From NCBI RefSeq assembly GCF_003096715.1, contig NZ_QEOL01000027.1, positions 1 to 64,000 of the forward strand: a stretch of DNA of 64,000 nt, given 5' to 3'. A model generated the notes under the pieces. The model made no database searches and was not told the origin of the DNA. It saw nothing but the letters and a program-made list of their open reading frames with translations. Position numbers and translations under genes: made by a program. This stretch comes from Paraburkholderia silvatlantica. Its GTDB lineage: Bacteria > Pseudomonadota > Gammaproteobacteria > Burkholderiales > Burkholderiaceae. Below are positions 34,585 to 44,098 of the stretch, piece after piece. Each line of letters opens with the position of its first letter. Within the stretch, counting starts at the first letter, position 1.

Positions 34585-34662
34585 TCCCAGCTCCTCAAGG
34601 CTTCCATCTTAAGCCACATCCCACGACGCAGCGACCACGCATCGTGGACATTGCATCGACGT

Positions 34663-34684
34663 GTTGTTCGTTTATACTAACAAC
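34663..34684. promoter_or_regulatory. Shared 22-bp palindrome, site 1 (probable GntR operator)
   Basis: Arms GTTGTT (34663-34668) and AACAAC (34679-34684) enclose CGTTTATACT. The site matches its own reverse complement at 18 of 22 positions. Lies between the divergent LeuC-type gene (start 34584) and the racemase-fold gene (start 34815). A copy with a single change is at 42966-42987 next to the GntR gene. Confidence 0.75.
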
Positions 34685-34814
34685 CGAAACACATGACGAC
34701 AATCCCGGTTACGGCAGGGTTTACGCCTGGCGGGATCGGTGTAGGAGCGGACTGAGCGGCCCTTGACACTACAGATCACTATTTCCAAAACCATTCCAAC
34801 TTGGAGAAGACAAT

Positions 34815-35567
34815 ATGCCCAGCATACTAGGTTGGCGTCGCGTATTCGGCATCGCGACCCCCTCAGTGAATACAGTCGTTCAACTTGAATTCGACGACCT
34901 GCGTCCTGCCGGCGTCGTCAACCACTGCGAAGGAATGTTCGTCCCGGATATGCCAACAAGCGCAAGCTCGCGCGACGAAGAGAGCCTCCGCCTTATCGAT
35001 CTGGCACTCGAAGACGCTGTCAAACGGATTGCTACGTGCCGTCCCGATCACATCGTTTTGGGTGTATCCGCAGAAAGCATCTGGGGTGGTGGCTTATCGG
35101 CCGCCCGAAACATTGACGAACGCATTCGTTCGATCGTGGGCGACATCCCTGTCTCACAGGCTGCAGACGCCTTCCCGAAAGCATTGAAGACGCTTGGCGT
35201 AACTGGGAAGCTAGGCGTGATCCATCCGTATGGGGACAAGGGTGACCCGAAGCTACGTGCGTACTTCGATGAAGCAGGCTATGACGTCGCGCGAACGCAG
35301 GCGGTGCCAGTGTCAAGTCTCACGGGAATCGCGCACACAGAACTGAGCACCATCTTTGATGCGGTGCGCGCGGTAGATGGCGACGACGTCGCCGCCATCG
35401 TTCAATTCGGCGCCAATCTTCCGTTTGGACGTGCCGCGGCTGCCGCCGAACTCTGGCTCGGCAAGCCGGTTATAGCGGTCAACGTAGCCACCTACTGGTA
35501 CGCGTTGCGACGGGAAAACATTACCGACCGCGTCGACGGCTACGGCCACCTGTTCTCCCATTACTAA
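34815..35567 (+). CDS. Arylmalonate decarboxylase/maleate isomerase-like protein lacking catalytic cysteines
   Basis: 250 residues, the length of maleate cis-trans isomerases and arylmalonate decarboxylases. The N-terminal FGIATPSVNTVVQLEFDDL matches their opening strand and the substrate-binding Pro-Ser-x-Asn. The first pocket, usually with Cys in isomerases, reads IVLGVSAESIWGG (80-92). The second pocket, where both families need a cysteine, reads IVQFGANLPFG (195-205). Cys38 and Cys75 lie elsewhere. The fold is therefore certain but the classic chemistry is not possible; it may decarboxylate by another mechanism or bind the substrate only. First gene of the operon after the shared palindrome; GGAGAAG precedes the ATG. 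Confidence 0.75.
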   Translation: MPSILGWRRVFGIATPSVNTVVQLEFDDLRPAGVVNHCEGMFVPDMPTSASSRDEESLRLIDLALEDAVKRIATCRPDHIVLGVSAESIWGGGLSAARNIDERIRSIVGDIPVSQAADAFPKALKTLGVTGKLGVIHPYGDKGDPKLRAYFDEAGYDVARTQAVPVSSLTGIAHTELSTIFDAVRAVDGDDVAAIVQFGANLPFGRAAAAAELWLGKPVIAVNVATYWYALRRENITDRVDGYGHLFSHY

Positions 35568-35640
35568 TCGTTACCCACCAGGGTGGCGGTGAACGCGACG
35601 CTTGCCGCCATCTGCTGCCCAATACATCAAGGAGCGAAGT

Positions 35641-36480
35641 ATGAAAATATGGCACCAATCGATGGCCGACTTTGGTCGACTTGAAACCTATGGCGCAGCG
35701 ATCCGGAAACACTCCTCTCAGGTATGCGAGGAAGACACGGAAGTAGTCGTCAAAGGAATGCCTCCAAAAGACTACATCATCGGCATCGCAACGCAGGCTG
35801 CCGGAGCTGACGACGGGGACCGGATGACAACGAGTGACATGCTCGGTTCTCCGTACATCTACCATATGGGGTTCCGCCGGATTATCGACCATGCGATCGA
35901 AGCTGAGCGTGACGGCTACGACGCGTTTGTTATCGGCTCATTCAGCGAACCGTTCCTGCGCGAATTGCGCGCAACGGTCAATATTCCTGTGGTGTCGGTT
36001 GGCGAAGCAAACTTCCTGCTGGCCTGCTCGTTCGGAAAATTCCAGGCCCACATCGCTAACGTTCCTGAAGTCGCACGTATTGTCACCGACCACGTCCATG
36101 AATACCGGTTGACCGACCGCGTCGCTGGAGTCTATGCAGTGGGTCCGGAAATGGATGAATTGCAGATGCAGCAAATGTGGGACGAACCGGGCGAAATCAT
36201 TGCCCGTTTCACCGCTCTAGCCCAAGAGGCAATCCGCGACGGCGCCGACGTCATCATCCCCGTCGAAGGGGTGCTGAGCGAATTGTTGTATCTGAACGGC
36301 GTCAAGCGGATCCGTAAGGCACCAGTCTTTGACAGTTTCGGAATGGCCTGGAAGTACGCCGAGCTGCTCGTCAGTCTGAAGCGGAGGATGAATCTCGAGG
36401 TGGGTCGGGAATGGGAATATCGGCGCCCGAACGAGCAACAACTGGCTCACTTTCGCAAGTCGCTCTGGCCGACAGCCTGA
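35641..36480 (+). CDS. Asp/Glu/hydantoin racemase-superfamily protein lacking catalytic cysteines
   Basis: 279 residues. The HyuE-like strand-loop that normally contains the first catalytic cysteine (xxACFGDP) reads FVIGSFSEPFLRELR, with Ser100 in its place. The second (xLGCAGM) reads VIIPVEGVLSELL, with Glu209 in its place. NIPVVSVGEANFLLA after the first site is typical of the family. Cys29 and Cys129 are not in catalytic positions. It follows the other cysteine-less racemase-fold protein by 73 bp with AAGGAGCGAAGT ahead of the ATG. The pair may act together as a heteromer, which is inference. Confidence 0.75.
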   Translation: MKIWHQSMADFGRLETYGAAIRKHSSQVCEEDTEVVVKGMPPKDYIIGIATQAAGADDGDRMTTSDMLGSPYIYHMGFRRIIDHAIEAERDGYDAFVIGSFSEPFLRELRATVNIPVVSVGEANFLLACSFGKFQAHIANVPEVARIVTDHVHEYRLTDRVAGVYAVGPEMDELQMQQMWDEPGEIIARFTALAQEAIRDGADVIIPVEGVLSELLYLNGVKRIRKAPVFDSFGMAWKYAELLVSLKRRMNLEVGREWEYRRPNEQQLAHFRKSLWPTA

Positions 36481-36682
36481 TCTAGTCGCGTCTTCGACCG
36501 GTGCGGCGAAGCACGGCAGTTGCATGTTTGACAGGCAAGCGTGCGCACGTACGTCGATCGCTGGCACCGTACAGACCAACCACACCTTACTCAAGCCACG
36601 ACCGGAGGGCTCAGGTGCCTCCAGTCCCTATTTCAACGATCGTTTGCTCCGATTGCTGATTTGCGTCGGAAGGGAGACTCGC

Positions 36683-38263
36683 ATGGACTATCAGGATGCC
36701 CTGCTAAAACAGGACTTTGGCACCCTGGATAAATTGATTTTCGCGCACGCGCAGCACCGACCGCTGCATCCCGCGCTTATTTGCGGTCCGGAAGAACTCG
36801 ATTACAGCACGCTTGATCTCAGGATTGGGCGCGTAGCGGCCTCTCTAAAGCGCGATCATGTTGGGAAGGGCGACGTGGTGGCCATTTGCGCGTCCACTTC
36901 GATCGCCTATGCGCAGGTATTCCTGGGGGCCCTGCGAGCCGGCGCAGCCGTTGCGCCGCTCGCACCCTCATCAACACCGGACGTCCTGGCGGCGATGCTC
37001 GTCGATAGCGGTGCAGCTATCGTATTCATGGACGCCGCAAGTGCGGCTACCCTGTCGCTCGCCAGGACGAGCCGCGCCCTAGCTAAGATGCCAATCTTCT
37101 CTATCGTTTCTCTGGATGGCTCTGGTTCCGGCATACCACTGGACGCCTGGCTGGCACGCGAACCGGTTGAATCCGATGGGATTGAGATTCGACCAGAGGA
37201 TCCGTTCAACGTCATCTACTCTTCTGGTACCACGGGCACGCCCAAAGGAATTGTGCAGCCTCACGGTATGCGGTGGACACAATTCAGACGCCTGCGCTAC
37301 GCAGCGGATGCAGTCACCATTATTTCTACGCCCCTTTACTCGAACACCACGTTGGTCTGCTTTCTGCCAACGCTGGCTGCCGGCGCGACGGCGGTGCTGA
37401 TGCCGAAGTTCGACGTGCCCGAATTCCTCCGACTCAGCGAATACCATCGCGTTACCCATACGATGCTCGTTCCCGTCCAATACCAACGGCTGATGCGCGA
37501 CCCTTCGTTCGACGACTACGATCTGTCGAGCTATCGTGTTAAATTCGCGACGAGCGCACCGTTTGCTGTGGAGTTGAAGCAGGAGGTCCTCACACGCTGG
37601 CCGGGTGGACTCATCGAACTGTATGGCATGACCGAAGGCGGCGGAAGCTGCATGCTGGAGGCGCACCGTTACCCAGAGAAGCTGCATACAGTGGGCAAGG
37701 CGATGGATGGCAATGACATCCGCGTCATCGACGAGCACGGAGTCGAATGTCTCACGGGAGAGGCCGGAGAGATTGTCGGTCGGTCGGCGTCGATGATGAC
37801 GGGGTATCGCAACTTGCCCGATAAGACCCGCGAGGCAGAATGGGTCAGCCCAGATGGTCTGCGCTTTATCCGTACCGGAGATATTGGCCGATTTGATGCC
37901 GACGGTTTCCTTGTTCTAATCGATCGTGCCAAGGATCTGATCATATCGGGTGGTTTCAACATTTACCCGAGTGATCTTGAGGCGGTGCTGTCGACACATC
38001 CTGCTGTTGACGAGTGCGCAGTAGTGGGCGTGGCAAGTGCCGCTTGGGGAGAAACTCCCGTCGCCTTCGCCCGTTTGCGCGATGGTTCCGATGTGGATGC
38101 AGTATCGCTCAAGGCATTCGTCAATGATCGGGTAGGCCGCACACAGCGACTCAGCGATCTGCTACTGGTCGATACACTCCCCCGCAGTGCGATTGGCAAG
38201 ATACTCAAGCGGGATCTACGACAGCGATACGAGCAGCAGAGTAGCCAGACAGCTTCCAGCTAA
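36683..38263 (+). CDS. AMP-forming acyl-CoA ligase
   Basis: 526 residues from the ATG at 36683, preceded by AAGGGAGACTCGC. All adenylation-superfamily motifs are present: VIYSSGTTGTPKGIVQ (P-loop), ELYGMTEGGG, RTGDIGRFDADGFLVLIDRAKDLIISGGFN (hinge and core) and the C-terminal lysine in PRSAIGKILKRDL. The family turns a carboxylic acid, ATP and CoA into an acyl-CoA. Third gene of the operon with the two racemase-fold proteins, so it probably activates an acid from the same pathway; the short loop motifs do not show which one. Similar enzymes are annotated as long-chain-fatty-acid, benzoate or cyclohexanecarboxylate CoA ligases. Confidence 0.9.
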   Translation: MDYQDALLKQDFGTLDKLIFAHAQHRPLHPALICGPEELDYSTLDLRIGRVAASLKRDHVGKGDVVAICASTSIAYAQVFLGALRAGAAVAPLAPSSTPDVLAAMLVDSGAAIVFMDAASAATLSLARTSRALAKMPIFSIVSLDGSGSGIPLDAWLAREPVESDGIEIRPEDPFNVIYSSGTTGTPKGIVQPHGMRWTQFRRLRYAADAVTIISTPLYSNTTLVCFLPTLAAGATAVLMPKFDVPEFLRLSEYHRVTHTMLVPVQYQRLMRDPSFDDYDLSSYRVKFATSAPFAVELKQEVLTRWPGGLIELYGMTEGGGSCMLEAHRYPEKLHTVGKAMDGNDIRVIDEHGVECLTGEAGEIVGRSASMMTGYRNLPDKTREAEWVSPDGLRFIRTGDIGRFDADGFLVLIDRAKDLIISGGFNIYPSDLEAVLSTHPAVDECAVVGVASAAWGETPVAFARLRDGSDVDAVSLKAFVNDRVGRTQRLSDLLLVDTLPRSAIGKILKRDLRQRYEQQSSQTASS

Positions 38264-39218
38264 CCCGAGAGTCGAATTCCTTGCCCACTTCCGGTAACGC
38301 GAAGCGGGCTGCTCCCGTTACCGCGAATCAACCGACAGCGCGACGACGTACTCGCCCCGCCGGCCTTCGCGTGATGTCTCGCGTGCACCATGTTGTCCAT
38401 GCCGAGCCACTTCGTCGGGTCAATCTCAGGGTCCCGCAATAGAGTGGAAACCGTTCAAAGTTATCGGATAAGCAAAACAACCGTCACCAGCGTAAACGAG
38501 TTGAACTGTCAGGACGCTTCCATCGGACTTTCTGATCCCCGACCGAGATCGATCCATCTGGACTACGGGCGGCCCGGATTGACTTGGACCGGCAAACATC
38601 TCGGAGGGTACCAGGAGCTCGCACTCTGCGCACACCCGGATCGTTCAGATCCAGCAGTTAATCGATGCCGATCAACACCAGTGCCAGCAACGGCAAGCAC
38701 CGCCACGTGAACCCATTGTTTGATCAACTCGAGACGCTTGCCTCACACGTCTCGGTGTCACTGGCATGCAGCACGCCGATGTCGACCTTGTGCCAATCAA
38801 GCGTCTGCATGTCGTTCGCGTAGGTTGGACACAGTACATAAAGCTGCCCGGTGAATGCCCTTCCCGAGCCCAAGTAACACTTGTCCGCCGACGAATTGCA
38901 TGCGAAGGTGCCCAGCGCGAAATATCTTTGCCGATGACGAGTAACCGATTGTCGATGCGGGCCAATCGCGATTGATCGACGCGACCCATCAACTACCGGT
39001 CACCGGCTTTACGTTCGACCGGACCAAGGGTCCCAGCTCCGATCTTCTGTCGATAAGCCTTGAGTCCGGAGGAGAATTCGCGCTGTTTTCCAGCGACAAC
39101 ATACATTCCCCCCCGGCTCATGGGCGGAACACCGTGCTTTTCGAGTTCCCGGACTACGCCCAACGCTCACGCCTGTGGACATTTCATTTCGCAGTTGATT
39201 ATCGCGCTGCCTTCTCAG
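38264..39218. other. 955 bp without a recognisable gene
   Basis: Lies between convergent genes (ligase and MFS carrier). Several frames of 70-110 codons exist on both strands, but each lacks a ribosome binding site and family resemblance. The reverse strand at about 38740-38870 reads NSSADKCYLGSGR then QLYVLCPTYANDMQTLDW, which looks like a fragment of a real protein I cannot identify, so a decayed gene is possible. GGTAACG (38293-38299) and CGTTACC (38316-38322) form a hairpin that may end the ligase transcript. Confidence 0.5.
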
Positions 39219-40565
39219 CTACGAACGCCACTGACTCAACTCCACCGCCGACACAGGCGAGGGACCGTCCAGACCGAGGAATCTCCTGCTCGCGAGCGCC
39301 ATGAGCAGCGAGGTCAGAAATAGCATTGCCGAAGCGCTGCATAATGCGTACGAAAAATTGCCGAAGCGCTCAAGCACCAGCCCGACCAGATACGGCGCCA
39401 GGAAGCCGCCCACACCGCCGGACATGACCAGGATGCCGAGTCGGATCGCCAGAATCTTGCTGGTCGGAGAAATATTTCCGAATACCTCGGTCGCGAATGC
39501 GTACAGGACGTTTGCCTGGCCCGACACCCCAGCGACGGCGATGCAAAGGAACAGTATCTTGTAGACCGCGTCCGTGGACAGCGCTACACCGAGTGTTCCG
39601 GCCGCGCCGATTAGCAGCATTCCAGAAATGTGCCACTTTCGATCCTCCCAGCGATCGCTACTCCGCCCACACAGGAACACCGCTACGGCAGCGCACAGAA
39701 ACGGCATCGCGCTAACCATGCCCACCTGTGCATACGTCAGTCCCCCCAAGTCCTTGACCAGGCGCGGAATCCACATGAATACGCCGAATACGTTCATGGC
39801 GTACAGGAAATGGACGAGACAGAAGAATGGCACCAGCGGATGCCACAGCGTCGACCACACTGAAAGATGCCTCGTGTCTTCGACCGCCCGCTCCCCTTCG
39901 AGGGCGTCGGCAAGTTCCTCGCGTTGAGGACTGGTTAGCCAGTATGCTTCGTGAGGGCCATCGCGCAGCCATATCAGGGAGAGAACACCCACCAGAACAG
40001 ACGGGAGCCCTTCTATGATGAAGAGCCACTGCCAGTTCACGAGTCCGAACACAGTCGGCAATTCGAGCAGCGCGCCGCCGACCGGGAAACCGATCGCGGC
40101 CGAAATGGGAACGCCGAGTGCAACCCAGGTAAACGCGCGTGCACGAAACGCCTTAGGGAACCAGCAGCACATGAAGAACAGCAGACCTGGGTACCAGCCC
40201 GCTTCAGCGACACCAAGCAGCAATCGCAGCATATAGAAGCTCTTTGGCCCCACCGTTGCTGCAGTTGCGCACGCGCCCAATCCCCACGCAATCAGAATGC
40301 CGCCCAGCCATCTGCGTGAACCAAAGCGTTCCAGACCGAGATTGCTCGGAACCTGAAACAGCGTATACGTAATGAAGAAAATACCTGCGCCGAATCCGAA
40401 TATCGATGGCGTAAATCCGAGATCACGGTTCATTGCGAGCGCGGCGACGCCAACGTTCGACTTGTCAATGTTGTTCAATACGTATCCCGCCAGCATAAGC
40501 GGAAGCAGTCGCAATGCGTTCTTCCGATTGATGACAGCTAGCCTTTCATCCGTACCTGAGCTCAT
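39219..40565 (-). CDS. MFS transporter, anion:cation symporter (phthalate/tartrate permease) type
   Basis: 448 residues from the ATG at 40565 (AAGGAAATTCAG ahead); the upstream in-frame ATG at 40634 has no ribosome binding site. Twelve hydrophobic segments are visible. The first loop contains LNNIDKSNVGVAALAMNRDLGF and the region FQVPSNLGLERFGSRRWLGGILIAWG, both typical of the ACS family, which imports organic anions such as phthalate, tartrate, glucarate and allantoate. Lies downstream of the porin gene on the same strand; the two together provide outer- and inner-membrane uptake for a carboxylate. Confidence 0.9.
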   Translation of the reverse strand: MSSGTDERLAVINRKNALRLLPLMLAGYVLNNIDKSNVGVAALAMNRDLGFTPSIFGFGAGIFFITYTLFQVPSNLGLERFGSRRWLGGILIAWGLGACATAATVGPKSFYMLRLLLGVAEAGWYPGLLFFMCCWFPKAFRARAFTWVALGVPISAAIGFPVGGALLELPTVFGLVNWQWLFIIEGLPSVLVGVLSLIWLRDGPHEAYWLTSPQREELADALEGERAVEDTRHLSVWSTLWHPLVPFFCLVHFLYAMNVFGVFMWIPRLVKDLGGLTYAQVGMVSAMPFLCAAVAVFLCGRSSDRWEDRKWHISGMLLIGAAGTLGVALSTDAVYKILFLCIAVAGVSGQANVLYAFATEVFGNISPTSKILAIRLGILVMSGGVGGFLAPYLVGLVLERFGNFSYALCSASAMLFLTSLLMALASRRFLGLDGPSPVSAVELSQWRS

Positions 40566-40649
40566 CTGAATTTCCTTGTGTTCGATAGCGGTTAATCGAG
40601 GGCGCTCCGCCCATATGGCCAGATTCGCAGCCACCGGGAGCCAGCTCTC

Positions 40650-41888
40650 CTAGAATTTCACGCGCAGTCCGATCCTCATCACGGCCTGCCGGTCATTTGA
40701 CGACGGCGTAAGGTTTGCAATGTTCGCCACGGCCGGATTGCCAGTGGAATCCGTGCCGTGTGCCTTCTGGATAATACCGACCACGTACACGTCCGTTGCC
40801 TTCGACAGGAAATAGTCTGCCCCAAGCGTTGCGCTGTTGTAGGTCGCGCCACCGAATGACCTCAATGCGCTGCGGGAAACCTGGCTACCGTGTGCATACG
40901 TGTATGCAGCACCGAGCTGGAACGCAGGCGTCACATGCCAGACGGCATTCAATTCGCCGACGTTGAATATTGCCGTTCCCTGTGGGCCAAGCGCGGAGAT
41001 CGACAACCCCGACGAAGGGCTTTGGAGGTCACGAAACTGTGTGTTCGAGTAATTTACACCGATGCCGACGTCGCCGATCTTATAGATACTTCCAACTGCA
41101 AAGGTCTGATACGTAGCAGCCGTTGCATATCCACCCCAGATTGTGTTCGCAGCTGCAACCTGCGAGCCGCCGGGACTCAGCAGGCCGGAAGCCAGTCCAC
41201 TGTTGCTGAATAGCGCGGTGTTAGGCTGATGAACAAACAAGTAGGCGGCTGCCAGAACGATCGGGCCACGCGCATAGTTCACGCCTGCGGAGTAGATGGA
41301 GTTCCGACCCAAGGATCCGGGCACGCCACCCAAGCTGTATGTTCCTCCGAACGTCAGGCCGTTCAGATTGGGACTCGCATATTTGACAGCGTTGTTGACG
41401 CGCTGCGATGCGTTCACGTTGTTGACATCGGCCGCCTGCGCGTAGAAACCGGTGGCGAACTGGCCTGCAGCGATCATGGTCGCGAAGTAGGTAACCATGC
41501 TTTCGTACTGCCGCCCGAACGTCACGGTACCATAATGGTCGTTCGAAAATCCGACGTAGGCCTGCCGTCCAAAGAGGAGTCCAGCTTGGCCCAATGCACC
41601 CGAATTGAGGTTAACGCCAGACTCAAGCATGACCACGGCCTTGGTCCCACCGCCTAAATCCTCGACGCCCCTGAGCCCCCATCGGCTACCGAGCTGACCG
41701 GCGATTGAATCGAGAAACACACGTCTCGAGCCGATTCCCGGGGTTGCGGCGGTCGCTGCAGTGGTTCGCGCATTGGACTGAATCATCAGACCTTCGTCAA
41801 TCACACCAAACAGCGTGACGCTCGACTGTCCATGCGCAGCCGATGCGACCACGAGTGACACTGTCGCCACAAGCATCTTTCTTTCCAC
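40650..41888 (-). CDS. Gram-negative trimeric porin (Burkholderia OpcP/Omp38 type)
   Basis: About 412 residues. The start could be GTG at 41888 or ATG at 41876; GGAG lies ahead of the former. A signal peptide (LVATVSLVVASAAHGQ) is followed by QSSVTLFGVIDEGLMIQSN, the standard opening of this porin family. Later come GSRWGLRGVEDLGGGTKAVVMLE and FGRQAYVGFSNDHYGTVTFGRQY. The C-terminal phenylalanine (MRIGLRVKF) needed for outer-membrane assembly is present. Sixteen-strand general or anion porin. It lies between the lyase gene and the MFS gene on the same strand, probably in one transcription unit. Confidence 0.92.
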   Translation of the reverse strand: MERKMLVATVSLVVASAAHGQSSVTLFGVIDEGLMIQSNARTTAATAATPGIGSRRVFLDSIAGQLGSRWGLRGVEDLGGGTKAVVMLESGVNLNSGALGQAGLLFGRQAYVGFSNDHYGTVTFGRQYESMVTYFATMIAAGQFATGFYAQAADVNNVNASQRVNNAVKYASPNLNGLTFGGTYSLGGVPGSLGRNSIYSAGVNYARGPIVLAAAYLFVHQPNTALFSNSGLASGLLSPGGSQVAAANTIWGGYATAATYQTFAVGSIYKIGDVGIGVNYSNTQFRDLQSPSSGLSISALGPQGTAIFNVGELNAVWHVTPAFQLGAAYTYAHGSQVSRSALRSFGGATYNSATLGADYFLSKATDVYVVGIIQKAHGTDSTGNPAVANIANLTPSSNDRQAVMRIGLRVKF

Positions 41889-42077
41889 TGCATGTCTCCA
41901 AAATTCTTTTTAATTTGCCCGCAGGAAAGGGCGACGGAGTAACTCAAACTCCGTCTATTCCAACGAACCATTCTTGTATTTTTATTAGTATTGCTATGTT
42001 TTCTTTACGTGATCTTAGATAATCGTAGATACTCCCCTAATCGCGCGAGACTTGGCTGTTAATTGTGCGTTGGACTG

Positions 42078-42953
42078 TCACCGTTTGGGCTCAAAGCGTT
42101 GCTCAAGGTCCCAGACCTCCGGAAAGCCGGCAAGGCGATGCAGCGCACCCGGTGCCTCGTTCTGGCCATAAAAGTCGACCGGAAAGTCGATTGCGTCAGG
42201 GTGTTCCTTCAAATACCTATAAGCGACAGCAAGCGTCTGCGCAATCGACGCGAACCCAATACTCGGATAGATAGCGATCGCAAACCCCATTTCTTCGAGC
42301 TGGCGTGCGGACACCATTGGCGTTTTTCCTCGAACCACCATGTTGACGAGCAAAGGTCCTTTCAGATTCGAAGTGATCTTGACTAATTCGTCGATGCTCT
42401 CAGGAGCCTCAATAAACAGGACGTCCGCGCCCGCCTCCGCGTACCGGCCCGCGCGGTCGATTGCTTCCGATAGCCCAAGCGTGGTGCGCGCATCGGTTCT
42501 CGCAATGATCTGGGTGTGTTCGGAGCGTCGGCTGTCCACTGCGACCTTGATCCGAACCTCCATCTCTTCGGCCGGTGCGACAAGCCGGCCATCCGTATGA
42601 CCGCATTTTTTTGGGGAAATCTGGTCCTCGATCTGAATCGCAGCAGCCCCTGCAGATTCGTAGCCTCGCACCGTGCGCCGGATATTGGCCACGCCACCAA
42701 AGCCGGTATCCGCGTCGCAGATCAAGGGAATGTCTGTCACATCAGCGATGACCGCAATTCGTTCGACCATCTCTGAATAAGTGACGAGTCCAGCGTCGGG
42801 ATGACCAAGGCTGAACGAAACGCCGTACCCAGTCACATAGAGTGCCTCGAAACCGATGGACTCCGCGACCCTCGCGGACAATCCGTCGTATACCCCAGGA
42901 GCACGGATCATTCCGGTACTTGCTCCAGCCAGTTTCAGTTGTCGTCGAGTCAT
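42078..42953 (-). CDS. Isocitrate lyase/PEP mutase-family C-C lyase (dimethylmalate or methylisocitrate lyase-like)
   Basis: 291 residues, the length of 2-methylisocitrate lyase and 2,3-dimethylmalate lyase. Metal-site residues lie in LICDADTGFGGVANIRRTV, and IQIEDQISPKKCGH contains the catalytic-loop cysteine (KKCGH), found in lyases and not in PEP mutases. TDAR and FIEAPES follow as expected. The family cleaves 2-hydroxy dicarboxylates to pyruvate, glyoxylate or oxaloacetate plus a short acid. A 22-bp palindrome 12 bp ahead of its start is shared with the LeuC/racemase promoter region, so the enzyme likely acts downstream of the LeuCD-type hydratase. Confidence 0.88.
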   Translation of the reverse strand: MTRRQLKLAGASTGMIRAPGVYDGLSARVAESIGFEALYVTGYGVSFSLGHPDAGLVTYSEMVERIAVIADVTDIPLICDADTGFGGVANIRRTVRGYESAGAAAIQIEDQISPKKCGHTDGRLVAPAEEMEVRIKVAVDSRRSEHTQIIARTDARTTLGLSEAIDRAGRYAEAGADVLFIEAPESIDELVKITSNLKGPLLVNMVVRGKTPMVSARQLEEMGFAIAIYPSIGFASIAQTLAVAYRYLKEHPDAIDFPVDFYGQNEAPGALHRLAGFPEVWDLEQRFEPKR

Positions 42954-42965
42954 TGATTCCTCCTA

Positions 42966-42987
42966 GTTGTACGTTTATACTAACAAC
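42966..42987. promoter_or_regulatory. Shared 22-bp palindrome, site 2 (probable GntR operator)
   Basis: Arms GTTGTA and AACAAC around CGTTTATACT. Identical to the site at 34663-34684 except for T to A at position 6. It lies between the lyase (start 42953) and the GntR gene (start 43053), so the regulator probably controls itself, the lyase-porin-MFS unit and both operons at 34.6 kb. Confidence 0.75.
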
Positions 42988-43052
42988 CATAACAGAGGCA
43001 GACAAGCGAGATATGGCATAGTGTTTACACTGGTCACAACGGAACACCACAC

Positions 43053-43817
43053 GTGGACATCATCCAAAGAAAGCGGGGCACTGCCCTTCATCACCAGATT
43101 TTTCTGGTACTGAAAGAGCGTCTTGCGGCACATCGGTACGATCAGGGGCTTCCGACCGAAGAGGCGTTGACCCTGGAGTTTTCGGTCTCGCGAGCGACCG
43201 TGCGCAGCGCACTTGCCGATCTGGAAACCGCTGGGCTCATCCGGCGCGTGCATGGAAAGGGCTCCTTTCCGGTCACACAAGGCTCCGTACACGTGCCGCT
43301 ATCGGCGACAACGTATCTGGAACGCCTCAAGCAAACGTCCACCGAAACGCGCATACACATGCTCGAATTTTCTTTCGGCATTGCGCCTAACCATGTGCAA
43401 CAGAACCTGTTGACCGGACCGGACGAACTCACGCTCCATGTGATCCGCACGCGCAACAAGGGCCGGGTACCGGTCATGCTGCTTGACGCGTACGTGCCCG
43501 AGCGGTTCAGCGAAGGCTTGACGAAACACGACCTGCAGGAAACGCCGCTGTACCAGGTGCTGGTATCCCGGGGACTAACGTTTGGCCATGTGGTCCAGGA
43601 GATCAGCGCCTGCATCGCGGACCCCGCGCGCGCGAAAGCGCTCAAGGTGGACGTCGGCATCGCACTCATGCAGTTGAACCGGACGATCTTCAATGAGCAA
43701 CGCGTACCCATCCAGTATCTGGAAATGTTCCTGGTACCCGAGCGTACAAAAGTGTTCCAACAACTGCCCGTCAATGATGATCACGGCTTTGAAGGCGGCA
43801 CGTTGGTGCATATGTAG
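43053..43817 (+). CDS. GntR-family regulator with UTRA ligand domain
   Basis: 254 residues starting with GTG at 43053. The winged helix (LHHQIFLVLKERLAAHRYDQGLPTEEALTLEFSVSRATVRSALADLETAGLIRRVHGKGSFP) is textbook GntR/HutC. A UTRA domain follows, with ERLKQTSTETRIHMLEF, then VIRTRNKGRVPVMLLDAYVPE and VQEISACIADPARAKAL. UTRA domains bind small metabolites such as sugars, histidine products and organic acids. It is divergent from the lyase gene with the palindrome between them; a second palindrome copy lies 8.3 kb away in front of the LeuC/racemase operons. Confidence 0.92.
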   Translation: MDIIQRKRGTALHHQIFLVLKERLAAHRYDQGLPTEEALTLEFSVSRATVRSALADLETAGLIRRVHGKGSFPVTQGSVHVPLSATTYLERLKQTSTETRIHMLEFSFGIAPNHVQQNLLTGPDELTLHVIRTRNKGRVPVMLLDAYVPERFSEGLTKHDLQETPLYQVLVSRGLTFGHVVQEISACIADPARAKALKVDVGIALMQLNRTIFNEQRVPIQYLEMFLVPERTKVFQQLPVNDDHGFEGGTLVHM

Positions 43818-44098
43818 CCCCAGTGTCAGAGCTTTCTCCAAACATTCATCAAGCCACAGTGGTACGCGAGAATCTTGAAGGCAAAGATGCTGCCGCTTCG
43901 TGAGGTACCAGTCAGTGCCCTGCGGCACAACAGCGGTCAGACAATGCCCGGGACATTCCGGTGGGCCACGCTCCGGTGGCCCGGATCAGACGATCCAGCG
44001 CCATGCAGCGCTTTTTCGAAGATATTCCGCCGCACCAACGGCCCAGCCATTGATGGGGTGCTTTTTAGAGCAGGCAAGCTACGGAAGTGGAGTTCGAA

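Noticed and set aside
38672..38992. Reverse-strand open frame of 106 codons
   Set aside because: Basic, Cys/Arg-rich composition typical of a chance frame in GC-rich DNA; no ribosome binding site. A different frame nearby looks more protein-like but is broken.
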